NCBI RefSeq assembly: GCF_000826185.2 | Contig: NZ_LN648875.1 | Coordinates: 1,664,297 to 1,728,296, forward strand | Length of the DNA: 64,000 nucleotides | Direction of reading: 5' to 3' | From: Microbacterium gorillae | Lineage (GTDB): Bacteria > Actinomycetota > Actinomycetes > Actinomycetales > Microbacteriaceae | Part shown: positions 17,579-25,322 of the stretch, in pieces | Numbering within the stretch: the stretch's first letter is position 1 | Layout: the number at the start of each line of letters is the position of its first letter | Made by a program: the position numbers and the translations under genes | Notes under the pieces: model-generated | What the model saw: the letters and a program-made list of their open reading frames with translations, nothing else | What the model was told of the DNA's origin: nothing | The model's database searches: none

Positions 17579-17625
17579 CGTCTTGGTTGGTCTCGGCTGG
17601 TTTGGGGTGGCTTCAGCGGAGCTAT

Positions 17626-17642
17626 CGGCACAGAACCGGCAC
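17626..17642 (+). repeat. Inner motif near left island end
   Basis: CGGCACAGAACCGGCAC, a tandem of GGCAC half-units, preceded by GCTATC. A one-mismatch copy, CGGCACAAAACCGGCAC, lies at 21438-21454 near the other end in the same orientation, also downstream of a GCTATCG. It may be recombinase arm-site DNA. Confidence 0.5.
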
Positions 17643-17720
17643 GGATGCTCGCGTATCTCGCGTGCATGCAGTGGATGCGTCCGATACCGTGGGGCAAGCT
17701 GCTGAAGGACTGGAGATCGC

Positions 17721-19040
17721 GTGACTAAGAAGAAGCTCGTTGAGGTGTTCGGGATCGGCGTGGGTAGTTCGACTCCGGCTTATGTCGACCGCGGCGCCCT
17801 TGACGAGAAGTTTCGCGACAGCTTGGCGGCGAACCGACATGTGAGCGTGCATGGTGGTTCGAAGCAGGGGAAGACATGGCTTCGCAAGCGGTCGCTCGAT
17901 CCAAGTGAGGCGGTCGTCGTTCAGTGCACGATAACGTCGACCGCGGCATCGGTTCTCGAAGAGGCGTTGAGCCAACTCGGCGTGCGCGCCACGTTGTCTC
18001 GCACTGAGACGGGAAACCTCGGCGGGCATATCGATGTATCCGCAACGGCGACTGGTAAGGCGGGATTGCCCTTCTTGGCCAAGGCGTCCGCTGAGCTCGG
18101 CATCGAGGTGGGCCTCACCGGCGAGCGGGGGTTCGAGGAACAAGAAAAAGTTCTGGGTCAGACAGTAGCTAACTTGCACTGGGTTGCCGCGAGCATCAAC
18201 GCTTCGAGCAAGCAGCTCGTGCTCGAGGACTTTCACTACCTGCCCGAGCCTGAGCAGCGGATATTTGCGTCTTGGATGAAAGCACTCGGCGAGTACGGTT
18301 GCCATGCGGTGATCATCGGTGTGTGGGCCCAAAGCCACCTCCTCACGTACTTCAATGGTGATCTCGACGGCCGAGTGGACGACATTCATCTGAAGTGGGA
18401 GGATGACGAGTTGCGGACGGTGCTTCGTCGTGGGGCGACTGCGCTTGAGATCAAGTTTACGAACGCTCTTGTGGACGCGATTGTCGCCGATGCTTATGGG
18501 AACGTTGGCCTAGTGCATCGACTCGCTCTCAGCTTGCTCAAGCTTGAGAAGGTAGACGAACTTCCCGCGTGGACCCTAGTAGACGTTAGCGACAAGTTGA
18601 CTGTGGCTCGGGCTGCTGTCGCGGACCAGATGTCAGGGAGATTCGACACGTTCGCATCTAACTTCGTGGGTGGGATGCGGCGGATGTCAGAGGGCCTCGT
18701 CGTCTATCTGCACCTTCTCCGAGCGATCACAGCGAGCGACGACGCAAGCCTGGTCGGTCAAGGTGTCGACGCCCGCACCCTTCTCGCAAACATTGGGAGT
18801 GACGGAATTCGCCTGAGTGATCTCACGCAAGCTCTCGAGCGAATCGATCGGCTTCAGGTGAAGATTGATATCTCGCCGCCCGTGCTCACGTACCATCGTG
18901 CTGGAAAGCGCGTGCAGCTGGTCGACCGCTCTTTTCTCTTCTACCGTAGGTACGGTAACCCGACGTGGCCGTGGGACGACGATGAAGATATCCAGAACGA
19001 CTTGTCGGGCGCGGCCCCTCTGGACATATTCGAAGACTAG
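17721..19040 (+). CDS. Island P-loop ATPase, unknown role (possible defence protein)
   Basis: 439 aa from GTG, with CTGGAG upstream. The AAA/STAND-like NTPase domain has Walker A HGGSKQGKTWL (about residues 44-54) and a Walker B-like KQLVLEDFHYL (about 165-175). An all-helical region follows, and the C-terminus (about 360-439) ends in a wHTH-like stretch and a very acidic tail (WDDDEDIQNDL). It resembles KAP/STAND-type ATPases that occur alone in mobile islands and defence loci. No effector domain is recognised. Codon use is less GC-biased than in neighbouring core genes, in keeping with transfer. Confidence 0.75.
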   Translation: MTKKKLVEVFGIGVGSSTPAYVDRGALDEKFRDSLAANRHVSVHGGSKQGKTWLRKRSLDPSEAVVVQCTITSTAASVLEEALSQLGVRATLSRTETGNLGGHIDVSATATGKAGLPFLAKASAELGIEVGLTGERGFEEQEKVLGQTVANLHWVAASINASSKQLVLEDFHYLPEPEQRIFASWMKALGEYGCHAVIIGVWAQSHLLTYFNGDLDGRVDDIHLKWEDDELRTVLRRGATALEIKFTNALVDAIVADAYGNVGLVHRLALSLLKLEKVDELPAWTLVDVSDKLTVARAAVADQMSGRFDTFASNFVGGMRRMSEGLVVYLHLLRAITASDDASLVGQGVDARTLLANIGSDGIRLSDLTQALERIDRLQVKIDISPPVLTYHRAGKRVQLVDRSFLFYRRYGNPTWPWDDDEDIQNDLSGAAPLDIFED

Positions 19041-19094
19041 CTTCCGGGTTGGTTGCTGCGATGGGCATCGAGACGCCCAAGTCGCGATCAGCAG

Positions 19095-19122
19095 GGGACT
19101 GGTGCAGGTTCTGGTGACAACT
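19095..19122 (+). repeat. Left terminal inverted repeat of IS3-family element
   Basis: Begins GGGACTGGTGCAGGTT. It pairs with 20341-20368 with three mismatches in 28 positions. Confidence 0.87.
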
Positions 19123-19158
19123 GACCTTTGAGGCAATCTGCCTCTGGGAGATGTGATC

Positions 19159-19490
19159 ATGCCTGGACCGTTTCGAAGGAGTTCCGTGACGATGTTGTCG
19201 CGGTCGCTCGTGCCCGTGAGGATGGGGTGTCGTTGAAGATGATCGCGAAGGATTTCGGGATCTCGGAGGGCACGCTCACGAACTGGCTGAAGCAAGCCGA
19301 TGTCGAGGACGGGCGAAAGCCCGGGCAGACGCGCGAAGAGGCCGCGGAGGTTGGGGAGTTGCGGTGCCGGAACCGTCTGCTGGAGCAAGAGAACGAGGTG
19401 ATCCGGAAGGCAGCGGCGTATCTGTCGCAGGCGAATCTACGCCTGGGGGCTCCCCAAAATGATGTACCCGCTCGTTCGCGAACTCGCTGA
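19159..19490 (+). pseudogene. IS3 family transposase OrfA, frameshifted near its start
   Basis: The usual OrfA opening, MPGPF, starts at ATG 19159 but is in a different frame from the rest (SKEFRDDVVAVARARE...), so one base appears to be missing near 19175. The remainder is intact: helix-turn-helix IAKDFGISEGTLTNWLKQAD and the coiled region LRCRNRLLEQENEVIRKAAAY. OrfA binds the IS ends and fuses to OrfB by programmed frameshift in active elements. With the lesion it is probably not made correctly. Confidence 0.8.
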
Positions 19491-20336
19491 GACCGGGGTC
19501 CCGGTGTCGGTGTCGTGCCGGGTATTGAAGCTCGCTCGCCAGCCGTACTACCTGTGGCTTCGCTCCCCGGTCGCGGACGCGGAGATGGTCCGTGCCCGGC
19601 GCATCGATGCGCTCGTTGACGCACATCGGGAGGATCCCGAGTTCGAGTACCGGTTCCTGCATCACCAGGCCCGCCGTGCCGGGGTGCGGATGAGTCGCCG
19701 CACCGCGTGGGCGCTGTGTCATGCGGCGGGGATCTCTTCCGAGGTGCAGCGGCTGCGGCGGCGCGGGAAAGGGCGCCGGCCGGGCCGCCGGTTTTCGATG
19801 ACTTCATGAAGCGACAGTTCGTTTCCGACGCTCCCAACCGGGTCTGGCTCACGGGCGTCACCGAGCACTGGGCGAGTGAAGGGAAGCTTTACTGCTGCGC
19901 GATCAAAGACGTCTTCTCGAACCGGATCGTGGGGTATTCGATCAGCGACACGATGACGTCACGATTGGCCGTCGATGCTCTCGCCAGTGCTGTTCGGCGG
20001 CGCGGTGACGTCGCTGGGTGCATCCTGCACGCGGATCGTGGATCGTAGTTCCGGTCGCGGAAGATGGGGCACGCCCTCGCCCGGCACAGCCGGGTCGGAT
20101 CGATGGGCAGAGTCGCGTCAGCGGGTGACAATGCCGCGATGGAGAGCTTCTGGGCGCTGCTGCAGAAGAACGTCCTGAACCGGCAACCCTGGGCCACCCG
20201 AGCTGACCTGCGCATCGCGATCGTGACCTGGATCGAGCGGACCTACCACCACCGCCGACCCCAAGACCGCCTCGGCGGGTTGACGCCCATCGAATACGAA
20301 GCCAAACTCAACACCACTACGGCCCTCGCGGCTTAG
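19459..20336 (+). pseudogene. IS3 family transposase OrfB (DDE integrase), multiple lesions
   Basis: Three faults are visible. First, a frameshift near 19785-19795, where GKGRRPG should run on into GPPVFDDF. Second, the first catalytic Asp is replaced by Gly in NRVWLTGVTEH (family WLTDxTEH). Third, an in-frame TAG at 20046-20048 stands where CAG (Gln) is expected after HADRGS. The last parts, including the catalytic Glu in GDNAAMESFWALLQ and the end GGLTPIEYEAKL, are readable. The element cannot move by itself. Confidence 0.88.
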
Positions 20337-20340
20337 CCAC

Positions 20341-20368
20341 ACCTGTCACCACAACCTGCACCAGTCCC
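20341..20368 (-). repeat. Right terminal inverted repeat of IS3-family element
   Basis: Its reverse complement begins GGGACTGGTGCAGGTT and matches the left end. Confidence 0.87.
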
Positions 20369-20494
20369 ATGTATGGGCCAGCGGTGGTTGAGGCGTGGGA
20401 CACATCGATTGATGTGTCCGTGCGCGGTATGTGTGAACTTACGACGGCGAACGTCGAGTGGATCCTAGAAGTCGTCGAGGCGGCGCCGCGCTGA
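20369..20494 (+). pseudogene. 41-codon reading frame abutting the IS end, likely 3' remnant
   Basis: It opens at the first base after the IS right end and reads MYGPAVVEAWDTSIDVSVR... to a TGA at 20492-20494, ending in NVEWILEVVEAAPR. The composition looks protein-coding. An IS-disrupted gene would leave such a tail. The matching head could be the short frame starting at ATG 19061 (MGIETPKSRSAG) just left of the IS, though that is only 11-12 codons. Family unknown. Confidence 0.4.
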
Positions 20495-20520
20495 CGCCGC
20501 AACCGCGATGCCGAGCACGG

Positions 20521-21411
20521 TCAATCGGCGACGTCGCTGGCAAATGCGACCGTGGGCAAAGCGCGGGTGTTCATCGCGACGCGCTCGACGGCGGCAACCA
20601 GGTGCGGTCGGGCGGCGTCAGGGCCAGAGAGCCACGTAATGTACTGGTCGCTGGCGAGTCTGATTGCGCCAATGAGCTGATAGGTCGCCGCCGTGACTAC
20701 AGGGAGGGGCGCTTCAAGTCGTGGTGCCGACAGGCCTCCTGACGAGATCACGAAGGCATTTAGAGCCCCGAGCTGGCCGTGCGCAATACCGGAGTAGATC
20801 GAGTAGAGCCGTTTCTCATCGAACAGCCCCGACGTCTCCGCTACGAGGTCTCGCACCATCGCAGATAGGTTTGGCCTGGTCGCAGCTGGGAGTCCCATAC
20901 GGTTCAGCTCTGCTGCGTAGAAGCTCCGTCTTTCGGCCGCGTCGACCAACTGGCCAGTTGTGCGGGATTCGAGTGCGTCGGGTACGTCGACGTCATGCCG
21001 GAGATCGGCACGCAGCATCGACAGAATTCTGTGCAGATACGCGTCAATGTCCAGAGAGCTGGTGAGCCAACGAGAACGTCCAGCTGCTTCAAGTGCGCCG
21101 CGCGCAACGGTGATGAGTGCGGTGGAGGGCCTCTTCTCGGCGCGTATCAAGAGGGCAAACGCTCGAGCGTGGTCGCAAGCGCTGAGCAACGCACGTTCCG
21201 CCAGTCGTGCCGCCTCGATGACGTGTTGGCCGCCGCCGCGTTCATCTGCTGCCGCAAAGACGCGGATGGATGCAGACTCGGGGGAGAATCCAATGGTCTT
21301 CTCGCTGGGGAGAGACGCGATCGCTGCTGCGCACAGATCGAGCAAGCTCGACGACAAGTTCTTCGCGGACCGGGACTCGTCATTGTCATTGAGTCTGGGA
21401 TCGGCGAGCAT
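20521..21411 (-). CDS. Island protein of unknown function, helical, possibly HEPN-like
   Basis: 296 aa from ATG 21411, with no strong ribosome site. Mostly helical, with no signal peptide or membrane helix. The segment ARAFALLIRAEKRPSTALIT followed by a helical bundle and YSIYSGIAHGQLGALNAF is reminiscent of AbiV/HEPN-like proteins, where a Ser/Arg...His pair lies in the last helix; the canonical RxxxxH is not obvious. It faces the ATPase gene from the other end of the island. Function not assignable. Confidence 0.62.
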   Translation of the reverse strand: MLADPRLNDNDESRSAKNLSSSLLDLCAAAIASLPSEKTIGFSPESASIRVFAAADERGGGQHVIEAARLAERALLSACDHARAFALLIRAEKRPSTALITVARGALEAAGRSRWLTSSLDIDAYLHRILSMLRADLRHDVDVPDALESRTTGQLVDAAERRSFYAAELNRMGLPAATRPNLSAMVRDLVAETSGLFDEKRLYSIYSGIAHGQLGALNAFVISSGGLSAPRLEAPLPVVTAATYQLIGAIRLASDQYITWLSGPDAARPHLVAAVERVAMNTRALPTVAFASDVAD

Positions 21412-21437
21412 TCGGCCAGGCTATCGATGGGGACAGC

Positions 21438-21454
21438 CGGCACAAAACCGGCAC
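21438..21454 (+). repeat. Inner motif near right island end
   Basis: CGGCACAAAACCGGCAC, one mismatch from 17626-17642 and in the same orientation. It lies 120 bases inside the right 42-bp repeat. Confidence 0.5.
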
Positions 21455-21573
21455 AATTTCCAGGAGCGGTCGTTGGCCGACCAGCAAAGCCCCATCAATG
21501 ATGAGGCCTCGCCAGCTGGTGCGAAGGGATGATCCGCGGGTAGCGCAACAGCTCAAAACCCGCGGAATCATGC

Positions 21574-21615
21574 GGCAAAGCAAAACCCCCGCCATGTAGA
21601 AGCTAGGCGAGGGTT
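21574..21615. repeat. Right 42-bp direct repeat of island (attR-like, native copy)
   Basis: Perfect match to 17537-17578. It directly follows the tRNA-Phe gene in transcription order and forms its terminator, so this is the ancestral copy. Confidence 0.92.
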
Positions 21616-21616
21616 T
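21582..21616 (-). terminator. Rho-independent terminator of the tRNA-Glu/Asp/Phe cluster
   Basis: Read on the minus strand: AACCCTCGCC, a 12-base loop, GGCGGGGGTT, then TTTGCTTTG. A strong GC stem with a T-rich tail, 28 bases after the tRNA-Phe end. It doubles as the island attachment site. Confidence 0.85.
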
Positions 21617-21643
21617 CTGGGACCGTTGTAACGACGGTCCGTG

Positions 21644-21716
21644 TGGCTCCGACCGGCATCGATCCGGTGACCTTTCGATTTTCAGTCGAACGCTCTACCA
21701 ACTGAGCTACAGAGCC
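21644..21716 (-). tRNA. tRNA-Phe (GAA)
   Basis: 73 nt. Acceptor GGCTCTG pairs with CGGAGCC, discriminator A. The anticodon loop CTGAAAA gives GAA. T-loop GATCGAT variant with stem CCGG. Last of three tRNA genes transcribed leftward. CCA is not encoded. Confidence 0.96.
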
Positions 21717-21782
21717 GCGCGGCATCATGATGCCGCGTCCGACACGAAAGGCCCTCTCAGAGAAAGGGCCCGTCGCTTGGAG

Positions 21783-21856
21783 CGACCCTGACGGGACTTG
21801 AACCCGCGACCTCCGCCGTGACAGGGCGGCACGCTAACCAACTGCGCTACAGGGCC
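21783..21856 (-). tRNA. tRNA-Asp (GTC)
   Basis: 74 nt. Acceptor GGCCCTG pairs with CAGGGTC, discriminator G. Anticodon loop CTGTCAC. Middle gene of the Glu-Asp-Phe cluster. Confidence 0.96.
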
Positions 21857-21878
21857 ATGATGTATTCAATTATAGGTG

Positions 21879-21951
21879 TGACCCCAACGGGATTCGAACC
21901 CGTGCTACCGCCGTGAAAGGGCGGCGTCCTAGGCCACTAAACGATGGGGCC
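21879..21951 (-). tRNA. tRNA-Glu (TTC)
   Basis: 73 nt. Acceptor GGCCCCA pairs with TGGGGTC, discriminator A. Anticodon loop CTTTCAC gives TTC. First gene of the leftward tRNA cluster. Confidence 0.95.
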
Positions 21952-22179
21952 GAGAGCGGTTCCGAAGCCCCGCACCTGCCGACGATCAAGCATAAGCGGA
22001 AACTTCTTCAAAATCCTAATCGGCCGCCCGCCCGGCCGTGTTGCGCGGCGCGGCGGCGCGAAAATCGCCGATCGCGGGTGGAAGATGAGCCGCAGAAGTC
22101 TGCTCCTACCCGTTGCAAATGTGACTGATGTTGTTACTGTGTTACGAGTGACTGGCCCCGCAGTCTGGAGGATTTCATC

Positions 22180-23960
22180 GTGCCCAAGCTCGGAAGCGCA
22201 CCTCTGCGCCCCGTGCGAGTCGACCGTACGCACCGATCTGCGACGGCCACCCGCTCCGCAACATCCCTCTCCCGCCGCCTGATTCTCAGCACCGCCGCCA
22301 TTGCGATCGCCCTGGTCGGCATCGTCGTGGCCCCGCAGCAGTCGGCACCGACCTACGCCGCGTCGTACCCCAGCTGGGACGACGTGCAGAAGGCGAAGGA
22401 CAACGAGTCGTCCAAGGCGGCCGAGATCTCCCGGATCGAAGGACTCATCGCCTCGCTGGCGACGAACGTCCAGGTCACCCAGGCCGCGGCCGTCGCCGCC
22501 GGCGACGCGTACTACGAGGCGAACCAGGCCTACCTGGTCGCCGCGGACCGCGCCGACCAGCTCCAGAAGCAGGCTGACGACCAGACCAAGGCCGCCGATG
22601 CCGCCGCGAAGAAGGCCGGCGAAGTCGCCGCGCAGCTCTACCGCAGCGGAGGCGACGACACCGCCCTGCAGCTGTTCTTCTCCGACTCCGCGAAGGACGC
22701 CGACCAGATCCTGTCCCAGCTGGGACAGATGGACCTGCTCCTCTCGCACAACAAGGCGGTCTACGACACCGCCGTCACCGCCCGCAACAACGCCGCCTCG
22801 CTCAGCGAGCAGGCCGCCGTGCAGCGCACCGAGCGGGACAAGCTCAAGCAGGAAGCCGAGCGCAAGCTGCAGGAGGCCCAGGCGGCCGCCGCGGCGGCCG
22901 AGGCCGCCCTTGCCGAGCAGGAGTCGAACAAGATCACCCTTGAAGCCCAGCTGGCAGCCCTCAAGGACACCACCACCAAGGTGGTCAAGGACTATCAGAT
23001 CGGCGTCGAGGTCGCACGCAAGGAAGAAGAGGCGCGCAAGCAGCGCGAGCGTGAAGAGGCCGAGCGCCGTGCCCGCGAGCAGGACGAAGAGAACCGCCGC
23101 AACCAGGAGAACAACAACAACAACGGTGGCGGTGGCTCCGGCGGCGGCGGCAACGAAAGCGGCGGCGGTGGCGGGGGCGGCACCGGTGGGGGGGGGGGGA
23201 ACGGGGGGTGGGGGCGGGCCCGGCCCCGGCGGGGGGGCCCCCGGCTACGGCCCCGCGCATTTCCCAGGTGGCATAGGCTACTTCCCCCCCCGATTCCCCA
23301 AGGGGGGCGTCCCGCTTTAGGGGGGACAAGGACTATCAGAGGGGCGGCGGGGGCGCACGCAAGGAAGAAGAGGCGCGCAAGCGGCGCGGGCGGGAAGAGG
23401 CCGGGCGCCGGGCCCGCGAGCAGGACGAAGAGAACCGCCGCAACCAGGAGAACAACAACAACAACGGTGGCGGTGGCTCCGGCGGCGGCGGCAACGAAAG
23501 CGGCGGCGGTGGCGGTGGCGGCACCGGCGGGAGTGGTGGCAACGGCGGTTGGGTCCGTCCGAGCTCCGGCTGGGAGACCTCCGGCTACGGCCCGCGCTAC
23601 TCGCAGTGCGGCAACGGCTACTGCGCCTCCGGATTCCACGAGGGCGTCGACCTGGCTTCCGGTTGCGGCAACGGCATCTATGCCGCCCACTCCGGAACCG
23701 TGACCTACTCCGGCTACAACGGCGGATACGGCAACTACATCCGCATCGACAACGGTGACGGCGTCGGCACCGGCTACGGCCACATCCAGTACGGCGGACT
23801 GCTCGTCGGCTCGGGACAGTGGGTCAATGCCGGGCAGATGATCGCCCTGGAAGGTGACACCGGCAACTCGTTCGGTTGCCACGTCCACTTCGAGGTCTAC
23901 GTCAACGGCAGCACCGTCAACCCGGTCCCGTTCATGGCCCAGTACGGCATCTCCGTCTGA
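22180..23960 (+). CDS. Secreted M23 family metallopeptidase with coiled-coil domain; frame interrupted in this sequence
   Basis: Peptidoglycan endopeptidase of the EnvC/NlpD-like plan. Starts at GTG 22180 after TGGAGGATTT. Signal sequence about residues 32-60, a long Ala/Lys/Glu coiled coil (about 65-305), an Asn/Gly-rich linker, then the LytM domain with zinc motifs HEGVD and HVHFEVY near the C-terminus (GISV, stop 23958-23960). The frame is lost between about 23190 and 23430, where a garbled tandem copy of about 340 bp is inserted. Removing 341 bp would restore one 479-aa protein, so the break is probably an assembly fault, not true decay. Confidence 0.82.
22988..23668. repeat. About 340-bp imperfect tandem duplication, corrupted at the join
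   Basis: AAGGACTATCAG occurs at 22988 and 23328, and CCGGCTACGGCCC occurs near 23241 and 23581 (offset 340). AACGGTGGCGGTGGCTCC occurs at 23122 and 23463 (offset 341). The end of the first copy (about 23188-23320) and the start of the second (about 23321-23420) are degraded into G or C homopolymers, including a run of 12 G at 23188-23199. This looks like two poor read ends joined together. Confidence 0.85.
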
Positions 23961-23973
23961 TCGGACGCACGAG

Positions 23974-24008
23974 ACCCCCGGAACCGCTCGCGCGGGTCCG
24001 GGGGTTTC
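23974..24008. terminator. Terminator after the M23 peptidase gene
   Basis: ACCCCCGGAACC, a short loop, GGGTCCGGGGGT, then TTCG, starting 14 bases after the stop. It can act in both directions. Confidence 0.75.
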
Positions 24009-24030
24009 GTCGTTCCCGACCCGGAAACGC

Positions 24031-24060
24031 GGAACGGCCGCCCCGAGGGACGGCCGTTCC
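24031..24060 (-). terminator. Terminator after ppa
   Basis: Perfect 10-bp stem GGAACGGCCG / CGGCCGTTCC with a 10-base loop, 15 bases beyond the ppa stop on the minus strand. Confidence 0.7.
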
Positions 24061-24074
24061 GGAAGCGCTGCGGC

Positions 24075-24608
24075 TCAGCGGGTCGAGGGCATCTCGCCCT
24101 CACCCTGCGACTTGGTGGAACCCTCGTGCTCCTCGAAGCGCGCGAACGCCTCGGTCACCAGGCGCTCGGCCTCGGCGGCACCGGCCCACTCGTCGACCTT
24201 GACCCACTTGTTGGGCTCGAGGTCCTTGTAGTGCTCGAAGAAGTGCGCGATCTCCTTCTTCGTGTACTCCGCGATGTCGTCCACATCCTGGATGTGGGAC
24301 CAGCGCGGATCCTTCGCGAGCACGGCGACGACCTTGTCGTCACCGCCGGCCTCGTCGCTCATCTTCAGCACGGCGACCGGCCGGACCTCGGCGGCCACAC
24401 CCGGGAACAGCTGCTGATCCAGCAGCAGGAGGACATCGAGCGGGTCGCCGTCCTCGCCGAGGGTGTTGTCGAAGAAACCGTAGTCGGCCGGGTAGCCGAA
24501 CACCGTGTACAGCACGCGGTCGAGGAAGACGCGTCCGGTGCCGTGGTCGACCTCGTACTTCACGCGGCTGCCGCGCGGGATCTCGATGGTGGCGGTGTAA
24601 GCGCCCAT
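24075..24608 (-). CDS. ppa: Inorganic pyrophosphatase
   Basis: 177 aa. Hydrolyses pyrophosphate to phosphate in the cytoplasm, pulling biosynthetic reactions forward. Family I soluble enzyme: IEIPRGSRVKYEVDH at the N-terminus, YGFFDNTLGEDGDPLDVLLL carrying the D-x-D-P-x-D metal site, and KDPRW plus HFFEHYKDLE later. The start ATG 24608 follows AAGGAGCAC. Monocistronic, flanked by terminators. No oddities. Confidence 0.97.
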   Translation of the reverse strand: MGAYTATIEIPRGSRVKYEVDHGTGRVFLDRVLYTVFGYPADYGFFDNTLGEDGDPLDVLLLLDQQLFPGVAAEVRPVAVLKMSDEAGGDDKVVAVLAKDPRWSHIQDVDDIAEYTKKEIAHFFEHYKDLEPNKWVKVDEWAGAAEAERLVTEAFARFEEHEGSTKSQGEGEMPSTR

Positions 24609-24650
24609 GCGTGTGCTCCTTGAAAGTCAGGACGGAGGAATGCGATAAGC

Positions 24651-25322
24651 CTACTCGGAGGGTTCCGGCGCCACGTGCGCCGTCGTCACGCGACGTTCCA
24701 GCAGTCGGCGGTACCCACGAGCCAGGAACCCGGTCAACATGCAGATGAAGAAGACGTAGTACCCGGGACCGGGCCAGATCAGACTGGCGATGAAGGTGAT
24801 GCCGAAGCAGGTGATCATGGCGAGATCGATCGAGATGCCCATGACGACCGCGTCATCAGCGGCCGCCCGCATCTCGGGGTGCCGCAGGAGATACACGCGC
24901 ATCGCCAGCATCAGTGCGCTGGTGAGGACGAGGGAACCCACGTAGAGCACGACCTGCAGGCGGTCGGTGCTCATCTGCCCCAGCATCGCCGTCGCGACCG
25001 GGAGCCACACGATCGTGAGCAGCCACGCGAGATTGATCACCATCAGTCGGGATGTGATCCGCTCGACGCCGTTGTAGACGCGATGGTGCATGAGCCAGAA
25101 GGTCGCGATCAGGGAGAAGCTGAGCAGGAACGAGATGATCTGGCCGGCATGGTCATTCAGGTACTCGGCGGTGGAGAGGTGACGCGCTTCCGCGACGCTC
25201 TCCATCAGCGGCAGGATCAGCAGCGTCATCGCGATCGCGACGACCGCATCGACGAAGGCTTTGAACCTTTCTGCGGACTGTCCGATCTCCATCACGGTGG
25301 GCGGCGTCTGACTCTCACTCAC
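24651..25322 (-). CDS. TMEM175-like (DUF1211) potassium channel protein
   Basis: 223 aa from GTG 25322; a longer frame reaches back to 25403 but its first 27 residues look non-native. Six hydrophobic helices. The first has the family signature RFKAFVDAVVAIAMTLLILP, matching the FSDGVFAIAxTLL-type pore helix of bacterial TMEM175 proteins, which form potassium-selective channels. The cytoplasmic C-terminus is short and basic (RGYRRLLERR). It follows ppa in the opposite transcription order with its own promoter. Confidence 0.85.
   Translation of the reverse strand: MSESQTPPTVMEIGQSAERFKAFVDAVVAIAMTLLILPLMESVAEARHLSTAEYLNDHAGQIISFLLSFSLIATFWLMHHRVYNGVERITSRLMVINLAWLLTIVWLPVATAMLGQMSTDRLQVVLYVGSLVLTSALMLAMRVYLLRHPEMRAAADDAVVMGISIDLAMITCFGITFIASLIWPGPGYYVFFICMLTGFLARGYRRLLERRVTTAHVAPEPSE

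Larger units (their letters stand above)
17357..17720. other. Intergenic junction: acyltransferase leader and left end of the island
   Basis: No gene seen. It holds the acyltransferase upstream region (to about 17536), the left 42-bp repeat, and about 140 bases of island DNA leading to the ATPase gene. That part includes the double motif CGGCACAGAACCGGCAC at 17626-17642, which recurs near the right end of the island. Confidence 0.6.
19095..20368 (+). mobile_element. IS3-family insertion sequence, inactivated
   Basis: About 1274 bp between terminal inverted repeats (19095-19122 and 20341-20368, 25 of 28 positions matching). It encodes an OrfA with an HTH and leucine-zipper-like end, and an OrfB DDE integrase, both broken. 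No clear target duplication flanks it. It sits inside the island between the ATPase gene and a short orphan reading frame. Confidence 0.88.
17537..21615. mobile_element. 4.0-kb genomic island inserted at the tRNA-Phe terminator
   Basis: Bounded by a perfect 42-bp direct repeat (17537-17578 and 21574-21615), spacing 4037 bp. The right copy is the natural terminator downstream of the tRNA-Glu/Asp/Phe cluster; the left copy is the duplicate expected after site-specific insertion. Codon use inside is less GC-biased than in flanking genes. Contents: a P-loop ATPase, a dead IS3 element, a short gene remnant and a 296-aa unknown. No integrase or excisionase is visible, so the element is either mobilised in trans or a decayed remnant. 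Confidence 0.78.

Noticed and set aside
17721..21411. The island as a prophage
   Set aside because: No capsid, terminase, portal, lysis or integrase gene is present, and 4 kb is too small.
23126..23545. The Gly/Asn-rich repeats as a possible CRISPR or minisatellite
   Set aside because: The two similar blocks are explained by a 340-bp duplicated gene segment; no spacer-repeat alternation.
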